Positions 46,085 to 56,822 of a stretch of 64,000 nt of DNA are shown here, one piece after another. The DNA comes from JBBROS01 sp965260995. Lineage in GTDB: Bacteria > Pseudomonadota > Alphaproteobacteria > Acetobacterales > Acetobacteraceae. How positions within the stretch are numbered: position 1 is the stretch's first letter; every line of letters begins with the position of its first letter. The notes below the pieces were generated by a model. It did no database searches. It was given only the letters and a program-made list of their open reading frames with translations, and was not told where the DNA came from. The stretch covers positions 1 to 64,000 of the forward strand of contig CBDHCD010000001.1 in NCBI GenBank assembly GCA_965260995.1, written 5' to 3'. A program made the translations under genes and the position numbers.

Positions 46085-46636
46085 ATGTCCGATTCCCCGG
46101 CCGACCACGCCAAGAAGGCGATGAGCGAGGCCCAGACCGCCGCCGCGTCCGGCATGAGGACTGCCGCCTCCTCGGCGCAGGACATGGGGCGGCAGATGAT
46201 GGAGCGCGGCATGTCCAACATGACCGAGTTCTCCAAGCTGTTCGCCGACATGAAGTTCCCGGCCATGGGCGGGATGGACGTGTTCCTGTCGGCCCAGCGG
46301 CGCAACATGGAGGTGATGTCGGCCGCCAACCGCGTGGCGCTGGAAGGCGCGCAGGCCGTGGCCCGGCGGCACATGGAGATCATGCAGCAGACCATGTCGG
46401 AGATGAGCGAGGGCATGCGCGACCTCGCCAGCCCCGAAAGCCCGCAGGCCCGCGCCACCCGGCAGGCGGAGATGCTGAAGACCTCCTACGAGCGCGCCGT
46501 CGCGCACATCAAGGAGATCGCCGACCTGATCCAGCGCTCCAACGAGGAGGCGCTGTCGATGCTGAACAAGCGCTTCACCGAGGCGCTCGATGAGGTCAAG
46601 CAACTGGCCGCGAAGAGCGGCGTGCCCAGCGCGTAG
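46085..46636 (+). CDS. Phasin family protein
   Basis: 183 residues, mostly alpha-helical and rich in Met, Gln, Ala and Glu (for example FLSAQRRNMEVMSAANRVALEG, the phasin_2 region). Phasins coat polyhydroxyalkanoate granules and control their size. A strong ribosome-binding site (AAGGAGAG) lies before ATG 46085. No PHA synthase is in the window. The stop is followed at once by the TTG start of an oxidase gene. Confidence 0.85.
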   Translation: MSDSPADHAKKAMSEAQTAAASGMRTAASSAQDMGRQMMERGMSNMTEFSKLFADMKFPAMGGMDVFLSAQRRNMEVMSAANRVALEGAQAVARRHMEIMQQTMSEMSEGMRDLASPESPQARATRQAEMLKTSYERAVAHIKEIADLIQRSNEEALSMLNKRFTEALDEVKQLAAKSGVPSA

Positions 46637-47785
46637 TTGCCCCCGACCGGACCCGCCGTCGCCCCCGCGGTCGCCATCGTCGGCGGCGGGGTGATCGGCA
46701 GCGCGGTCGCCGCGTTCCTGACCGAGGGCGGCGCGCAGGTCACGGTGATCGAGCGCGACCCGACCTACGCCCGCGCCTCCTCCGCCCTGTCAGCAAGCGC
46801 CATCCGCCAGCAGTTCTCGACGCCGGTCAACATCAGGTTGTCCCAGTTCGGCGTCGAGTACTTGCGCGCCGCCGATGTCGGGTTGCGCGAGCCGGGCTAC
46901 CTCTACCTCGCCAGCGAGGCCGGCCTGGCGGCGTTGCGCGACAACCACGCGGTTCAGCGCGCGTGCGGCGCGGACGTGGCGCTGCTCGACCCGGCCGACC
47001 TGTCCCGGCGATTCCCGTTCCTGTCCCTGGCCGGGATCGCCGGCGGCGCGCTCGGGCTGAGCGGCGAAGGCTGGTTCGACGGCCCGGCGCTGATGCACCG
47101 CTTCCGGACCGAGGCGCGGGCGCGGGGAGCCGCCTACCTGCACGCCGAGGCGGCCGGGTTCGACCTCGCCGGCGGCCGGGTCGCCGCGGTGCGGCTGCGC
47201 GACGGGCGCCGGGTTGAGGCGGATTGGGTCGTCAACGCGGCCGGGCCCGGCGCGCGGCACGTGGCGGCGATGGCGGGGGCCGCGTTGCCGGTCGAGGCGC
47301 GCAAGCGCTCGGTGTTCGTGTTCCAGTGCCGCGAGCGGCTGCCGGGGTGCCCGCTGGTGATCGACACCTCGGGCGTGTGGTTCCGGCCGGAGGGCGACCG
47401 CTTCCTAGCCGGCTGGTCGCCGCCGGACGACGCCGAGGACCTCGACCTCGACACCGTTGATCACGCGCAATGGGACGAGGTGGTGTGGCCGGCGCTGGCG
47501 GCGCGCGCGCCGGCGCTGGAAGCGGTGCGGGCCGGGGCGTCGTGGGCCGGGCACTACGACTACAACACGTTCGACCAGAACGCGCTGCTGGGCGCGCTGC
47601 CGGAGGTGCCGAACCTCGTCCACGCCACCGGGTTCAGCGGCCACGGGATGCAGCAGGCTCCGGGCGTCGGCCGCGGCATCGCCGAGCTGATCCTGCGCGG
47701 CGGCTACCGCTCGCTCGACCTGTCGCCGCTCGACGTCGGCCGGGTGCGGGCGGGGCGCAAGCTGCTCGAACGCAACGTCATATGA
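46637..47785 (+). CDS. FAD-dependent amino-acid oxidase (DAO family)
   Basis: 382 residues. The N-terminal FAD fold is AVAIVGGGVIGSAVAAFLTEGGAQVTVIERDP (about 10-41), followed by SSALSASAIRQQFS, and the C-terminal DAO signature is PNLVHATGFSGHGMQQAPGVG, then RGIAELIL. The closest known functions are glycine/sarcosine or D-amino-acid oxidases. The start is TTG 46637 directly after the phasin stop. An ATGA overlap couples it to an ornithine-cyclodeaminase-like gene, suggesting a two-step pathway for an imino or amino acid. The substrate is not known. Confidence 0.85.
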   Translation: MPPTGPAVAPAVAIVGGGVIGSAVAAFLTEGGAQVTVIERDPTYARASSALSASAIRQQFSTPVNIRLSQFGVEYLRAADVGLREPGYLYLASEAGLAALRDNHAVQRACGADVALLDPADLSRRFPFLSLAGIAGGALGLSGEGWFDGPALMHRFRTEARARGAAYLHAEAAGFDLAGGRVAAVRLRDGRRVEADWVVNAAGPGARHVAAMAGAALPVEARKRSVFVFQCRERLPGCPLVIDTSGVWFRPEGDRFLAGWSPPDDAEDLDLDTVDHAQWDEVVWPALAARAPALEAVRAGASWAGHYDYNTFDQNALLGALPEVPNLVHATGFSGHGMQQAPGVGRGIAELILRGGYRSLDLSPLDVGRVRAGRKLLERNVI

Positions 47786-48684
47786 TCCGCCTGGTGGACG
47801 CGGCGGTGGTGGCGGCGGCGCTGCCGTTCGAGCGCCTGGTGCCGGCGCTGCGCGAGGCCTTCGCCGCCCCCGCGGACGCGCCGCTGCGCCACCGGCACCC
47901 CTTGGCGGACGGGGCAACGCTGCTGCTGATGCCGGCGTGGCGGCGGGACTGGCTCGGCGTCAAGGTCGTGACCGTCCACCCCGGCAACGCCGCGCGCGGG
48001 CTGGACGCGGTGCACTCCACCTACCTGCTGTCGCGTGCCGCGACCGGCGAGCCGGTGGCGCTGATCGACAGCGACGCGCTGACGGCCCGGCGCACGGCGG
48101 CGGCGTCCGCCTTGGCGGCGTCGTTCTTGGCGCGAACGGACGCGTCGCGCTTGCTGGTGGTGGGGGCGGGCCGGGTGGCGGCGCTGCTGCCGGCGGCGCA
48201 CCGGGCGGTGCGGCCGATCGCGGAGGTGGTGGTGTGGAACCGGGGTGCCGCGCGCCGCGACGCCCTGGTGTCGGCGCTGCGTGCGGAGGGGTTCGCGGCG
48301 CGGGCGACGGACGACCTGGCGGCGGCGGTGGCGGAAGCCGACATCGTGAGCTGCGCCACGCTGGCCACCGAGCCGCTGATCGAAGGGGCGTGGCTGCGCC
48401 CGGGAACGCACCTCGACCTGGTGGGCGCCTACACGCCCGGGATGCGGGAAGCCGACGCGGCGGCGCTGGCGCGGGGGCCTGTTTACGCCGACACGCTGGC
48501 GGCGCTCGCGGAATGCGGCGAGCTGGCGGGCTGGACCGAGGAGCGGCTGGCCGGGACCCTGGCAACGCTGTGCGCCGGCCGGGGCGGGCGAAGGGAGGCC
48601 GGGGAGATCACGGCGTTCAAGTCGGTGGGCACGGCGCTGGAGGACCTGGCCGCGGCCGTGCTGGTGGCCAACGACCCAGGGTAG
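47782..48684 (+). CDS. Ornithine cyclodeaminase / mu-crystallin family protein
   Basis: About 300 residues. Residues MIRLVDAAVVAAALPFERLVPALREAF begin the family fold. WLGVKVVTVHPGN carries the substrate-binding lysine, and the NAD-binding fold is LLVVGAGRVAALLPAAH (about 123-140) with VVVWNRG after it. The family includes ornithine cyclodeaminase, alanine dehydrogenase and delta1-pyrroline-2-carboxylate reductase. Coupling with the upstream DAO-type oxidase favours an imino-acid reductase such as pyrroline-2-carboxylate reductase (inference). Confidence 0.85.
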   Translation: MIRLVDAAVVAAALPFERLVPALREAFAAPADAPLRHRHPLADGATLLLMPAWRRDWLGVKVVTVHPGNAARGLDAVHSTYLLSRAATGEPVALIDSDALTARRTAAASALAASFLARTDASRLLVVGAGRVAALLPAAHRAVRPIAEVVVWNRGAARRDALVSALRAEGFAARATDDLAAAVAEADIVSCATLATEPLIEGAWLRPGTHLDLVGAYTPGMREADAAALARGPVYADTLAALAECGELAGWTEERLAGTLATLCAGRGGRREAGEITAFKSVGTALEDLAAAVLVANDPG

Positions 48685-50579
48685 CGGCCCGGCTCGGCCC
48701 AACCCGGCTCGGTTGAACTATGTTGCGCGCCCGGCGTCTTGCTGGGGCCACCGGGCCTTCGCCGGGGCCGGGCAAGGAGTGCGTGAGTGGAACACACGGT
48801 CGCGGTCGCGGTGCTGTGCATCGCGGTGGGGGGGATCGCGGCGCAATGGCTGGCCTGGCGGCTCAGGCTGCCGGCGATCGTGCTGCTGTTCGGCGTCGGC
48901 CTGCTCGTCGGCCCGGCGCTGCTCCTGGTGCAGCCCAGCCGCGACTTCGGCCCGGCGCTGCGCCCGATCATCGGCCTCGCGGTCGCTATCATCGTGTTCG
49001 AGGGCGGCCTCGCGCTCAGCCTGAAGGAGTTGCGGGCGGCCGGCGAGGGCGTGCTGCGGCTGACGGCGGTGGCGCTGCCGATCAACGGCCTGCTGGCGCT
49101 GCTCGCCGCCTACCTGCTGACCGGCATGGGCTGGGGCGCGGCGGCGCTGTTCGGGGCCATCACCGTCGTCACCGGGCCGACGGTGATCCTGCCGCTGCTG
49201 CGCCACACCAAGCTGCACCGGCGGGCGGCGGCGTTCCTGAAGTGGGAGGCGATCGTCAACGACCCGATCGGGGCCATCCTGGCGGCGATCGTGCTGCAGG
49301 TGCTGGTGAGCGGGGCGGAGGAGGGCACCGGCTGGCTCGGGCTGCACCTCCTCTCCGGCCTGGCGGTCGCGGCGGGGCTCGGGCTCGGCGCCGGCTTCGC
49401 GGTGCGGTGGCTGTTCCGGCGCGACCAGGCCCCGGAGATCCTGAAAACGCCGATCCTGCTGGCGGTGAACTGGGGCGTGTTCGCGCTCTCGAACCTGATG
49501 CTGGAGGACGCCGGGCTGATGGCCTCCACCGTGTTCGGCATCACGCTGGCCAACGTCGGCATCGCCGGGCTGTCCGAGCTGCGCCGGTTCAAGGAAGCGC
49601 TGGTGGTGCTGGTGGTGTCGGCGTTGTTCATCGTGCTCACCGCCGACCTCGGGCGCGACGTGCTGGCCGCGTTGTCGTGGCAGGTGCTGGCCTTGACGCT
49701 CGCGATGCTGCTCGTCGTGCGGCCGGCAGCGATCCTGCTGGCCACGGCGCGGTCGGGCCTCAGTTGGCCGGAGCGGCTGTTGCCGGCCTGGATCGCGCCG
49801 CGGGGCATCGTCGCCGCCGCGGTGGCGGGGGTCGCCGGGATGCGGCTGCAGCAGGCGGGCTACGCGGGAGCCGAGGAGGTGATGCCGGCGGTGTTCGCGC
49901 TGATCGCCGCCACCGTGATCGTGCACGGCTTCACCTTGCGCCCGCTCGCGCGCCGGCTCGGGCTCACGCTCGGCGCGGCCCCGGGGGTGGCGGTGATCGG
50001 CGCGTCCGCCTGGAGCACGCAGATGGCGGCGGCGCTGCACGGGGCGGGCGTGCCGGTGCTGATGGTCGACACCTACCCCGGCGCGCTGGACGACGCCCGC
50101 GCCCAGGGCCTGCCGGTGCTGCAAGCCGAGCTGCTGTCCGAGCACGGCGAGGAGGAGCTGGAAGGCCGGGCCGTCGACTACGTGATCGCGACGACGCCGG
50201 ACGAGGTCTACAACGGCCTGGTCTGCACCCGGCTCGCGCCGGAGATCGGGCGCGAGCGCGTGTTCCAGCTCGCGTCCAACGGCGGCGGCCAGGACGCGTT
50301 CCGCGGCCTGAGCCGCGATTGGCGCGGCAAGGCGTTCGGCGCGGCGGCGATGGACAACCGCGGCTTCAAGCGGCGCTTCGACCGCGGCTGGCGCTTCAAG
50401 GTGATGAAGCCGGGCGAGGTCAACCCGGGCAAGGCGCACTGCGTCGTGCTGATGACGTTGGAGAAGAGCGGCGCGCTCAGCATCGAATCGAACGAGAACG
50501 ACGCGCCGCCCGAGCCGGATGAGGACGACCGCGTGCTCGCCTTCATGGCCCCGGCGCGATCAGCGGCCCAGCCAGCGCT

Positions 50580-51836
<1,257 letters not shown>

Positions 51837-51847
51837 GTCGTTTGCTC

Positions 51848-52402
51848 TCACATTCGCGGCAGGGCGACGCCGGTCTGGCGCATGTACTTGCCGGCCTTGT
51901 CGGCGTAGCTGACCTCGGGCGCGCCCTCGCCGCGGAGGAACAGGAACTGGCAGATGCCCTCGTGGGCGTGGATGCGCGCCGGCAGGGGCGTGGTGTTGCT
52001 GATCTCGATGGTGACCTGGCCTTCCCACTCCGGCTCCAGCGGCGTCACGTTCACGATGATGCCGCAGCGGGCGTAGGTGCTCTTGCCGAGGCAGATCACC
52101 AGCACGTCGCGCGGGATGCGGAAGTACTCGACCGTGTGGGCGAGCGCGAACGAGTTGGGCGGGATGATGCACGACGCGCCGGTGCGGGTGACGAAGCTGT
52201 CCGGGTTGAACCGCTTCGGGTCCACCACGGCGCTGTCCACGTTGGTGAAGATGCGGAAATCGTCGGCGACGCGGGCGTCGTAGCCGTAGCTGGACAGGCC
52301 GTAGCTGATGACGCCCTCGCGGCGCTGAGTCTCGACGAAGGGGTCGATCATGGCGCGCTCGGACGCCATGCGGCGGATCCAGTGGTCGGGCATGACGGCC
52401 AT
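51848..52402 (-). CDS. dcd: dCTP deaminase
   Basis: 184 residues; converts dCTP to dUTP for thymidylate synthesis. The standard N-terminus is MPDHWIRRMA; ATG 52402 adds three residues (MAV). Motifs are YGLSSYGYDARVADDF, LGKSTYARCG (Ser/Lys of the phosphate site) and the catalytic glutamate in GQVTIEISNTTPLPARI (about Glu133). The length equals that of proteobacterial Dcd. Upstream the 241 bp to the divergent dehydrogenase gene contain no gene. Confidence 0.95.
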   Translation of the reverse strand: MAVMPDHWIRRMASERAMIDPFVETQRREGVISYGLSSYGYDARVADDFRIFTNVDSAVVDPKRFNPDSFVTRTGASCIIPPNSFALAHTVEYFRIPRDVLVICLGKSTYARCGIIVNVTPLEPEWEGQVTIEISNTTPLPARIHAHEGICQFLFLRGEGAPEVSYADKAGKYMRQTGVALPRM

Positions 52403-52643
52403 GACGAGAACCTCGGGGGTGCGGCGCGCCGCGCTGCCGGCGGCCGGGTGCGCGGCGGGGAAGCCGGCCCGGCCCCGCTCTAGCGCAGCCGGGCAGCCGG
52501 GGCAAACGAACGAGGGGCGGGCGCGCCGCATGGTCGGAATCGCGCCGGGCGTCACGCGGTCGTGCGGCGTCCGCTCCCGGCCGCCGGCAACCGCGCCGCG
52601 CGGCGCGACGTTCGCCGCCATGATCTGGACTGGGAGACGCGGG

Positions 52644-53864
52644 ATGAAAGCAGTTGTGTGGCACGCGGTCGGCGACATCCGGCTCGACGAGGTGCCTGAA
52701 CCGACCATCCAGGAGCCGACCGACGCGGTGGTGCGGCTGACCAGCTCCGCCATCTGCGGCACCGACCTGCACTTCGTCCGCGGCACCATGTCCGGCATGA
52801 AGCCGGGCACCATCCTCGGGCACGAGGGCGTCGGCGTCGTCGAGGCGCTGGGCGAGGACGTGCGCAACTTCGACGTCGGCGACCGCGTGGTGATCTGCTC
52901 GACCATCGCCTGCGGGCGGTGCGGCTACTGCCGGGCCGGCTACACCGCGCAGTGCGACAACGCCAACCCGGGCGGGCCCTCGGCCGGCACCACCTTCTTC
53001 GGTGGCCCCGAGGCGGCGGGCGCGGTCAACGGCCTGCAAGCCGAGAAGGCGCGCATCCCCTACGCCCACACGACCATGGTCAAGCTGCCGCGGGAGGTGT
53101 CGGACGAGCAGGCGATCATGGTCTCGGACATCTTCCCGACCGGCTGGTACGGCGCGGTGCTGGCCGAGGTCAAGGAGGGCGACACCGTCGTCGTGTTCGG
53201 CTGCGGGCCGGTCGGGCAGTTCGCCATCGCGAGCTGCCGGCTGATGAACGCCGGGCGCATCTTCGCCGTCGACCAGCACGCCGACCGCCTGGCGATGGCA
53301 CGCCGGCAAGGGGCGGAGGTGATCGACTTCAGCAAGGAGGACCCGGTCGCCGCGCTCAAGCGGCTGACCGGCGGCGCCGGCGCGGACCGGGCCATCGACG
53401 CGGTGGGCGTCGACGCGCAGCACGCCCACTCCGGCCCGGCGGCGGAGATGCCGGAGACGCTGCGGCAGGAGTTCAAGCAGGAGCTGCAACGGGTCGCGCC
53501 GGAGCAGAACCCCCAGGGCGGCAACTGGGTGCCCGGCGACGCGCCGAGCCAGGTGTCGCACTGGGCGGTGGAGGGGCTGGCCAAGGCCGGGACGCTCGGG
53601 ATCATCGGCGTCTACCCGCCGCAGGCCAGCAGCTTCCCGATCGGCCAGGCGATGAACAAGAACCTCACGATCAACATGGGCAACTGCAACCACCGCACCT
53701 ACGTGCCGCACCTGGTCGACCTGGTGCGGATGGGGGCGATCGACCCCACGGACATCCTGACCAAGGTGGAGCCGGTGTCCTCGGCCATCGACGCCTACGA
53801 GGCGTTCGACAAGCGGCAGCCGGGCTGGCTCAAGGTCGAGCTGCTGCCCCAGGCGGCGGAGTAG
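52644..53864 (+). CDS. Zinc-dependent alcohol dehydrogenase, formaldehyde-dehydrogenase-like
   Basis: 406 residues, MDR superfamily. Catalytic zinc ligands are Cys38 (SAICGTDLH) and His60-Glu61 (LGHEGVGVVE). Structural zinc cysteines are at 90, 93, 96 and 104 (IACGRCGYCRAGYTAQC). The NAD fold is VVVFGCGPVGQFAIASC. The long insertion near residues 265-310 (APEQNPQGGNWVPGDAPSQ) and NKNLTINMGNCNHR are typical of glutathione-independent formaldehyde dehydrogenase-like enzymes. It likely oxidises an alcohol or formaldehyde with NAD+. ATG 52644 has a GGGAGA site. Single-gene unit. Confidence 0.88.
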   Translation: MKAVVWHAVGDIRLDEVPEPTIQEPTDAVVRLTSSAICGTDLHFVRGTMSGMKPGTILGHEGVGVVEALGEDVRNFDVGDRVVICSTIACGRCGYCRAGYTAQCDNANPGGPSAGTTFFGGPEAAGAVNGLQAEKARIPYAHTTMVKLPREVSDEQAIMVSDIFPTGWYGAVLAEVKEGDTVVVFGCGPVGQFAIASCRLMNAGRIFAVDQHADRLAMARRQGAEVIDFSKEDPVAALKRLTGGAGADRAIDAVGVDAQHAHSGPAAEMPETLRQEFKQELQRVAPEQNPQGGNWVPGDAPSQVSHWAVEGLAKAGTLGIIGVYPPQASSFPIGQAMNKNLTINMGNCNHRTYVPHLVDLVRMGAIDPTDILTKVEPVSSAIDAYEAFDKRQPGWLKVELLPQAAE

Positions 53865-53934
53865 GGCGGCCCACCGTCGATCCGGCCGGATCAGGGGCGG
53901 CGCGGGGGCGCGTTCCCCGCCCCGCCCGCTTGGC

Positions 53935-55515
53935 TCAGGGGCTGGTGCCCCGCAGCAGCACGACGTTGGAGCGGATCGTCGCCACGCCGTCGATCAGGCC
54001 GCGCCCGACCAGCGACGCGGTGGTGAGGTCCGTCGTCGCGTCCACCACGGCGAGCACGAGGAAGCGGGGGTTGGCGGCGAGGAACGGGGCCTGGTCCAGC
54101 ACCCGGTAGTCCGGGTGAAGCGCGGCCATGCGGACGGCCTCGTTCTCGTTGGTGGGATCGGGGCTGACGCTGCCGGGCGGGGCCTTGAGGTAGACGAGCC
54201 GCGCCCGGGTTCCGGGCGGCGCGGCGTACATCAGTTCGATGTAGCGCAGGCCCTCGCCGACCACGATGGGCAGCCCTAGAGGCAGCGTCGGGCCGGGCTG
54301 GGCCAGCACGGCGAGCGTGTCGGCAAGTGGGTCGGGACCGCGGGAGCGGTGCAGCAGTTGCAGCGCCATCAGCGGCACCAGCACGGCCACCAACGCGTTG
54401 CGCGCCGGCAGGCGGTCCACCGCCCAGGGCAGCGCCAAGGCCGGCAACAGCGCCGCCGCCGATATGTAGCGCAAGCTGAACGACTTGGTGACGAGGAACG
54501 ACAGCAGGAAGGTGGCGACCGGCAGGGCGCACAAGGCGACGATCGCGATCGCGATCGGCGTCACCGCCCGGCCCGGCGGCGCGGGTTGGCCCGCCGGCGC
54601 GGCGCGGCGTCCCCACAGGCGGGTGGCGCCCAGGATCAGGGCCGCGGCGAGCAGCAGCAGCAGGCCGGGCCGGCCGCCGCCCACCACCTCGATCACCGCG
54701 CTCATGAAGCGGCCCAGGGTGGGCTTGCCGTAGTAGCCGGGGGCGAGGGCGTCGGCGGCGTTGATGGTCGAGAGATGGGTGGCGAGCGGAGCGAGGGCGA
54801 GGGCGGCCGGGATCGTCAGCACCAGCGCCGCCCAGACCGCGGGGCGGACGCGGCGGCGGGTGGCGAGGTAGATCAGCTCGGCCAGGCCGATCACCCCGAC
54901 CTCGACCGCACCGTAGAAGTGCAGGCCGAGGCAGGCGGCGAGCGACAGCCACAGCCCGGCGGCCACGGCGAGCGTGTGCCGCGCGCCGTCCACGCGGGTC
55001 CAGAGCAGCAGGGCGGCGGCGAAGGCGAAGGCGAGCAGCGCGTAGGGCCGGGCCTGGACGGCGAAGTCGAACAGGCCGAGGCTGAGCACGAGGCCGAAGC
55101 CGAGCAGGGCGGCGGGGCGGCTCAGCGCCGGGCGCAGCGTCGCGTAAACGCACAGCCCGGCCGCGAACACGGCCAGCAGGGAGGGGACGCGCCAGATCAG
55201 CGTGCCGTCCAACACGCCGCCCTGGCCGCCGGCCAGGCGGCTGATGGCGTGCAGCAGCACGTGGTAGGTGGGCGGCGAGAAGTCGGTGCCGGCCCAGATG
55301 TCGCGCAACAGGAGCGGAAGCGTCGGCTCGCGGGCGGCGGACACGGCGAGCACCTCGTCCATCCACAGGTGGACCCGAGAGCCCGCCGCCACTCCGGCGT
55401 AGACGTAGGCGGCCGAGAGCAGCAGCGCGCCGGCCAGCAGGGCCGCCCGCCCCACGGCGCGGCGGCGGGCCGACGGCCCGGGGGCGGTGCGGGCCGCCAA
55501 ACTCGTCACCGACAT
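53935..55515 (-). CDS. Membrane glycosyltransferase, GT39/ArnT-like
   Basis: 526 residues, about 11 to 13 transmembrane segments. After the first (LLAGALLLSAAYVYAGVAAG) comes the periplasmic loop HLWMDEVLAVSAAREPTLPLLL with the conserved acidic residue of GT-C enzymes, then FSPPTYHVLLHAISRLAGG. Such enzymes transfer sugars from polyprenyl phosphate donors to lipid or protein in the periplasm. The start ATG 55515 has an excellent GAGGAGG site; upstream frame is antisense sequence. The substrate is unknown. It stands divergent to the other glycan genes, and 55516-55731 contain no supported gene. Confidence 0.75.
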   Translation of the reverse strand: MSVTSLAARTAPGPSARRRAVGRAALLAGALLLSAAYVYAGVAAGSRVHLWMDEVLAVSAAREPTLPLLLRDIWAGTDFSPPTYHVLLHAISRLAGGQGGVLDGTLIWRVPSLLAVFAAGLCVYATLRPALSRPAALLGFGLVLSLGLFDFAVQARPYALLAFAFAAALLLWTRVDGARHTLAVAAGLWLSLAACLGLHFYGAVEVGVIGLAELIYLATRRRVRPAVWAALVLTIPAALALAPLATHLSTINAADALAPGYYGKPTLGRFMSAVIEVVGGGRPGLLLLLAAALILGATRLWGRRAAPAGQPAPPGRAVTPIAIAIVALCALPVATFLLSFLVTKSFSLRYISAAALLPALALPWAVDRLPARNALVAVLVPLMALQLLHRSRGPDPLADTLAVLAQPGPTLPLGLPIVVGEGLRYIELMYAAPPGTRARLVYLKAPPGSVSPDPTNENEAVRMAALHPDYRVLDQAPFLAANPRFLVLAVVDATTDLTTASLVGRGLIDGVATIRSNVVLLRGTSP

Positions 55516-55731
55516 CGCACGCCTCCTCGAACCGTTTCGCCGCCTGGCGGTGCCCCGTCTAGCCGGTCCCGGGCGTGAACGCCACGTGACGGGCGCGGGA
55601 CACCCGGCGCGCGAGAGGCTGGCCAACGCCGGGCAACCGGCGGCACTGGCCAACATCGGGCGACCGGCGGTATGGGTGCGCCCGACGGGGACCGGCCGCC
55701 CGGGCGGGCGGGTCGGCGATGGAGGCTTGGC

Positions 55732-56649
55732 TTGGAACGAGTGATCGCCGTGACGCCGGCGGGCCGGCAGGGGTATCTGGAACTGCTCGGGCATTACGTG
55801 CTGGCCGACCCGACGATCGCGGAATGGCGGCTGTGGGACAATTGCCGGGCGGAAGGCGACCGGGCCTACATCAACGGGCTGGCGGCGCGGCACGAGAAGG
55901 TGACGGTGGTCACGCCGGCGGCGTCGGACGGGTCGAACCGGTCCATCAACCAGTTCTACCGCGGCTGCGACGACCCGGAGGCGTTCTACATCAAGATGGA
56001 CGACGACCTGGTGCTGCTGCCGCCGCGGTTCGGCGAGGGCCTGCTCGCGCGGGCGCTGGCGACGCGGGCGCGCAACCTGTGGTGGTCGCCGCTGGTGATC
56101 AACAACGCGATCTGCACCTGGCTGATCAAGCATTTCAGCGGCGTCGAGATCGGGGCCGAGCTGACGGCGCAGGCCGGGTGCCCGATGGGCTGGCGCAACG
56201 GGCGCTTCGCCGAGCGGCTGCACCTGGCGTTCCTGGACGCGCTGCGGACCGGCCGGATCGACGCGTTCGCGGTGCCGGACCAGGACGTGCTGCTGTCGCG
56301 GTTCTCGATCAACTGCCTCGGGTTCTTCGGGTCCGACGTGGCCGCGGCCGGGCCGGACTTCTGCCCGCCAGGGGTGGACGACGAGGAATGGCTGTCGGCG
56401 GTGCTGCCGGCCCGGCTCGGCCGGCCGGGGCGCATCCTCGGCGACCTGGTCGTGGCGCACTTCGGCTTCTTCCCGCAGGAGGCCACCCTGCTGCGGACGG
56501 AGGTGCTGGAGGCGTATTATGGCATGACGGGCTTGGCGCTGACGCACCGGCCGGCCAGGAAGGAGAACTGGCGCGACCAGGCCAAGGGGCGGCTGCTCGA
56601 CCGGTTCCTGACGCCGCGGGCGCCTTACGCGATCGGGGTGCGGCGGTGA
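55732..56649 (+). CDS. Putative glycosyltransferase (DDD motif)
   Basis: About 305 residues, not assigned to a named family with confidence. FYIKMDDDLVLLPPRFGEG (about 83-101) has a metal-binding Asp triad as in GT-A-fold glycosyltransferases; VPDQDVLLSRFSINCLGFFG may be the acceptor region. No membrane segment or signal peptide. TTG 55732, with GGAGG 6 bases upstream, or GTG 55741 could be the start. Placement next to parS and glf and near a flippase argues for surface-glycan synthesis in the cytoplasm. The second, DUF707-type protein at 59560 has a similar Asp cluster. Confidence 0.6.
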   Translation: MERVIAVTPAGRQGYLELLGHYVLADPTIAEWRLWDNCRAEGDRAYINGLAARHEKVTVVTPAASDGSNRSINQFYRGCDDPEAFYIKMDDDLVLLPPRFGEGLLARALATRARNLWWSPLVINNAICTWLIKHFSGVEIGAELTAQAGCPMGWRNGRFAERLHLAFLDALRTGRIDAFAVPDQDVLLSRFSINCLGFFGSDVAAAGPDFCPPGVDDEEWLSAVLPARLGRPGRILGDLVVAHFGFFPQEATLLRTEVLEAYYGMTGLALTHRPARKENWRDQAKGRLLDRFLTPRAPYAIGVRR

Positions 56650-56697
56650 GCGGGGCGGTTGGCGAGCGTGCGTGGCCGAGCATGGCAGCGCCCGGAA

Positions 56698-56713
56698 TGT
56701 TTCACGTGAAACA
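56698..56713. promoter_or_regulatory. parS: parS centromere site (ParB-binding palindrome)
   Basis: TGTTTCACGTGAAACA, a perfect 16-bp palindrome identical to the canonical bacterial parS consensus. It lies in the 173-bp gap before glf. ParB would load here and the site would normally be within the origin-proximal part of a chromosome. No parA or parB is in the window, and no second TTTCACGTGAAA was seen. Confidence 0.88.
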
Positions 56714-56822
56714 TCGCGGCCTGCCCCGATATTGGCTGTTGGCGCTGCGGCGCGGAAGTCCCTAATAAGCGTCACGGCGCTGAGCGCAAATTTGAGATTG
56801 GGATGCACGAGATGGGGCGCCG

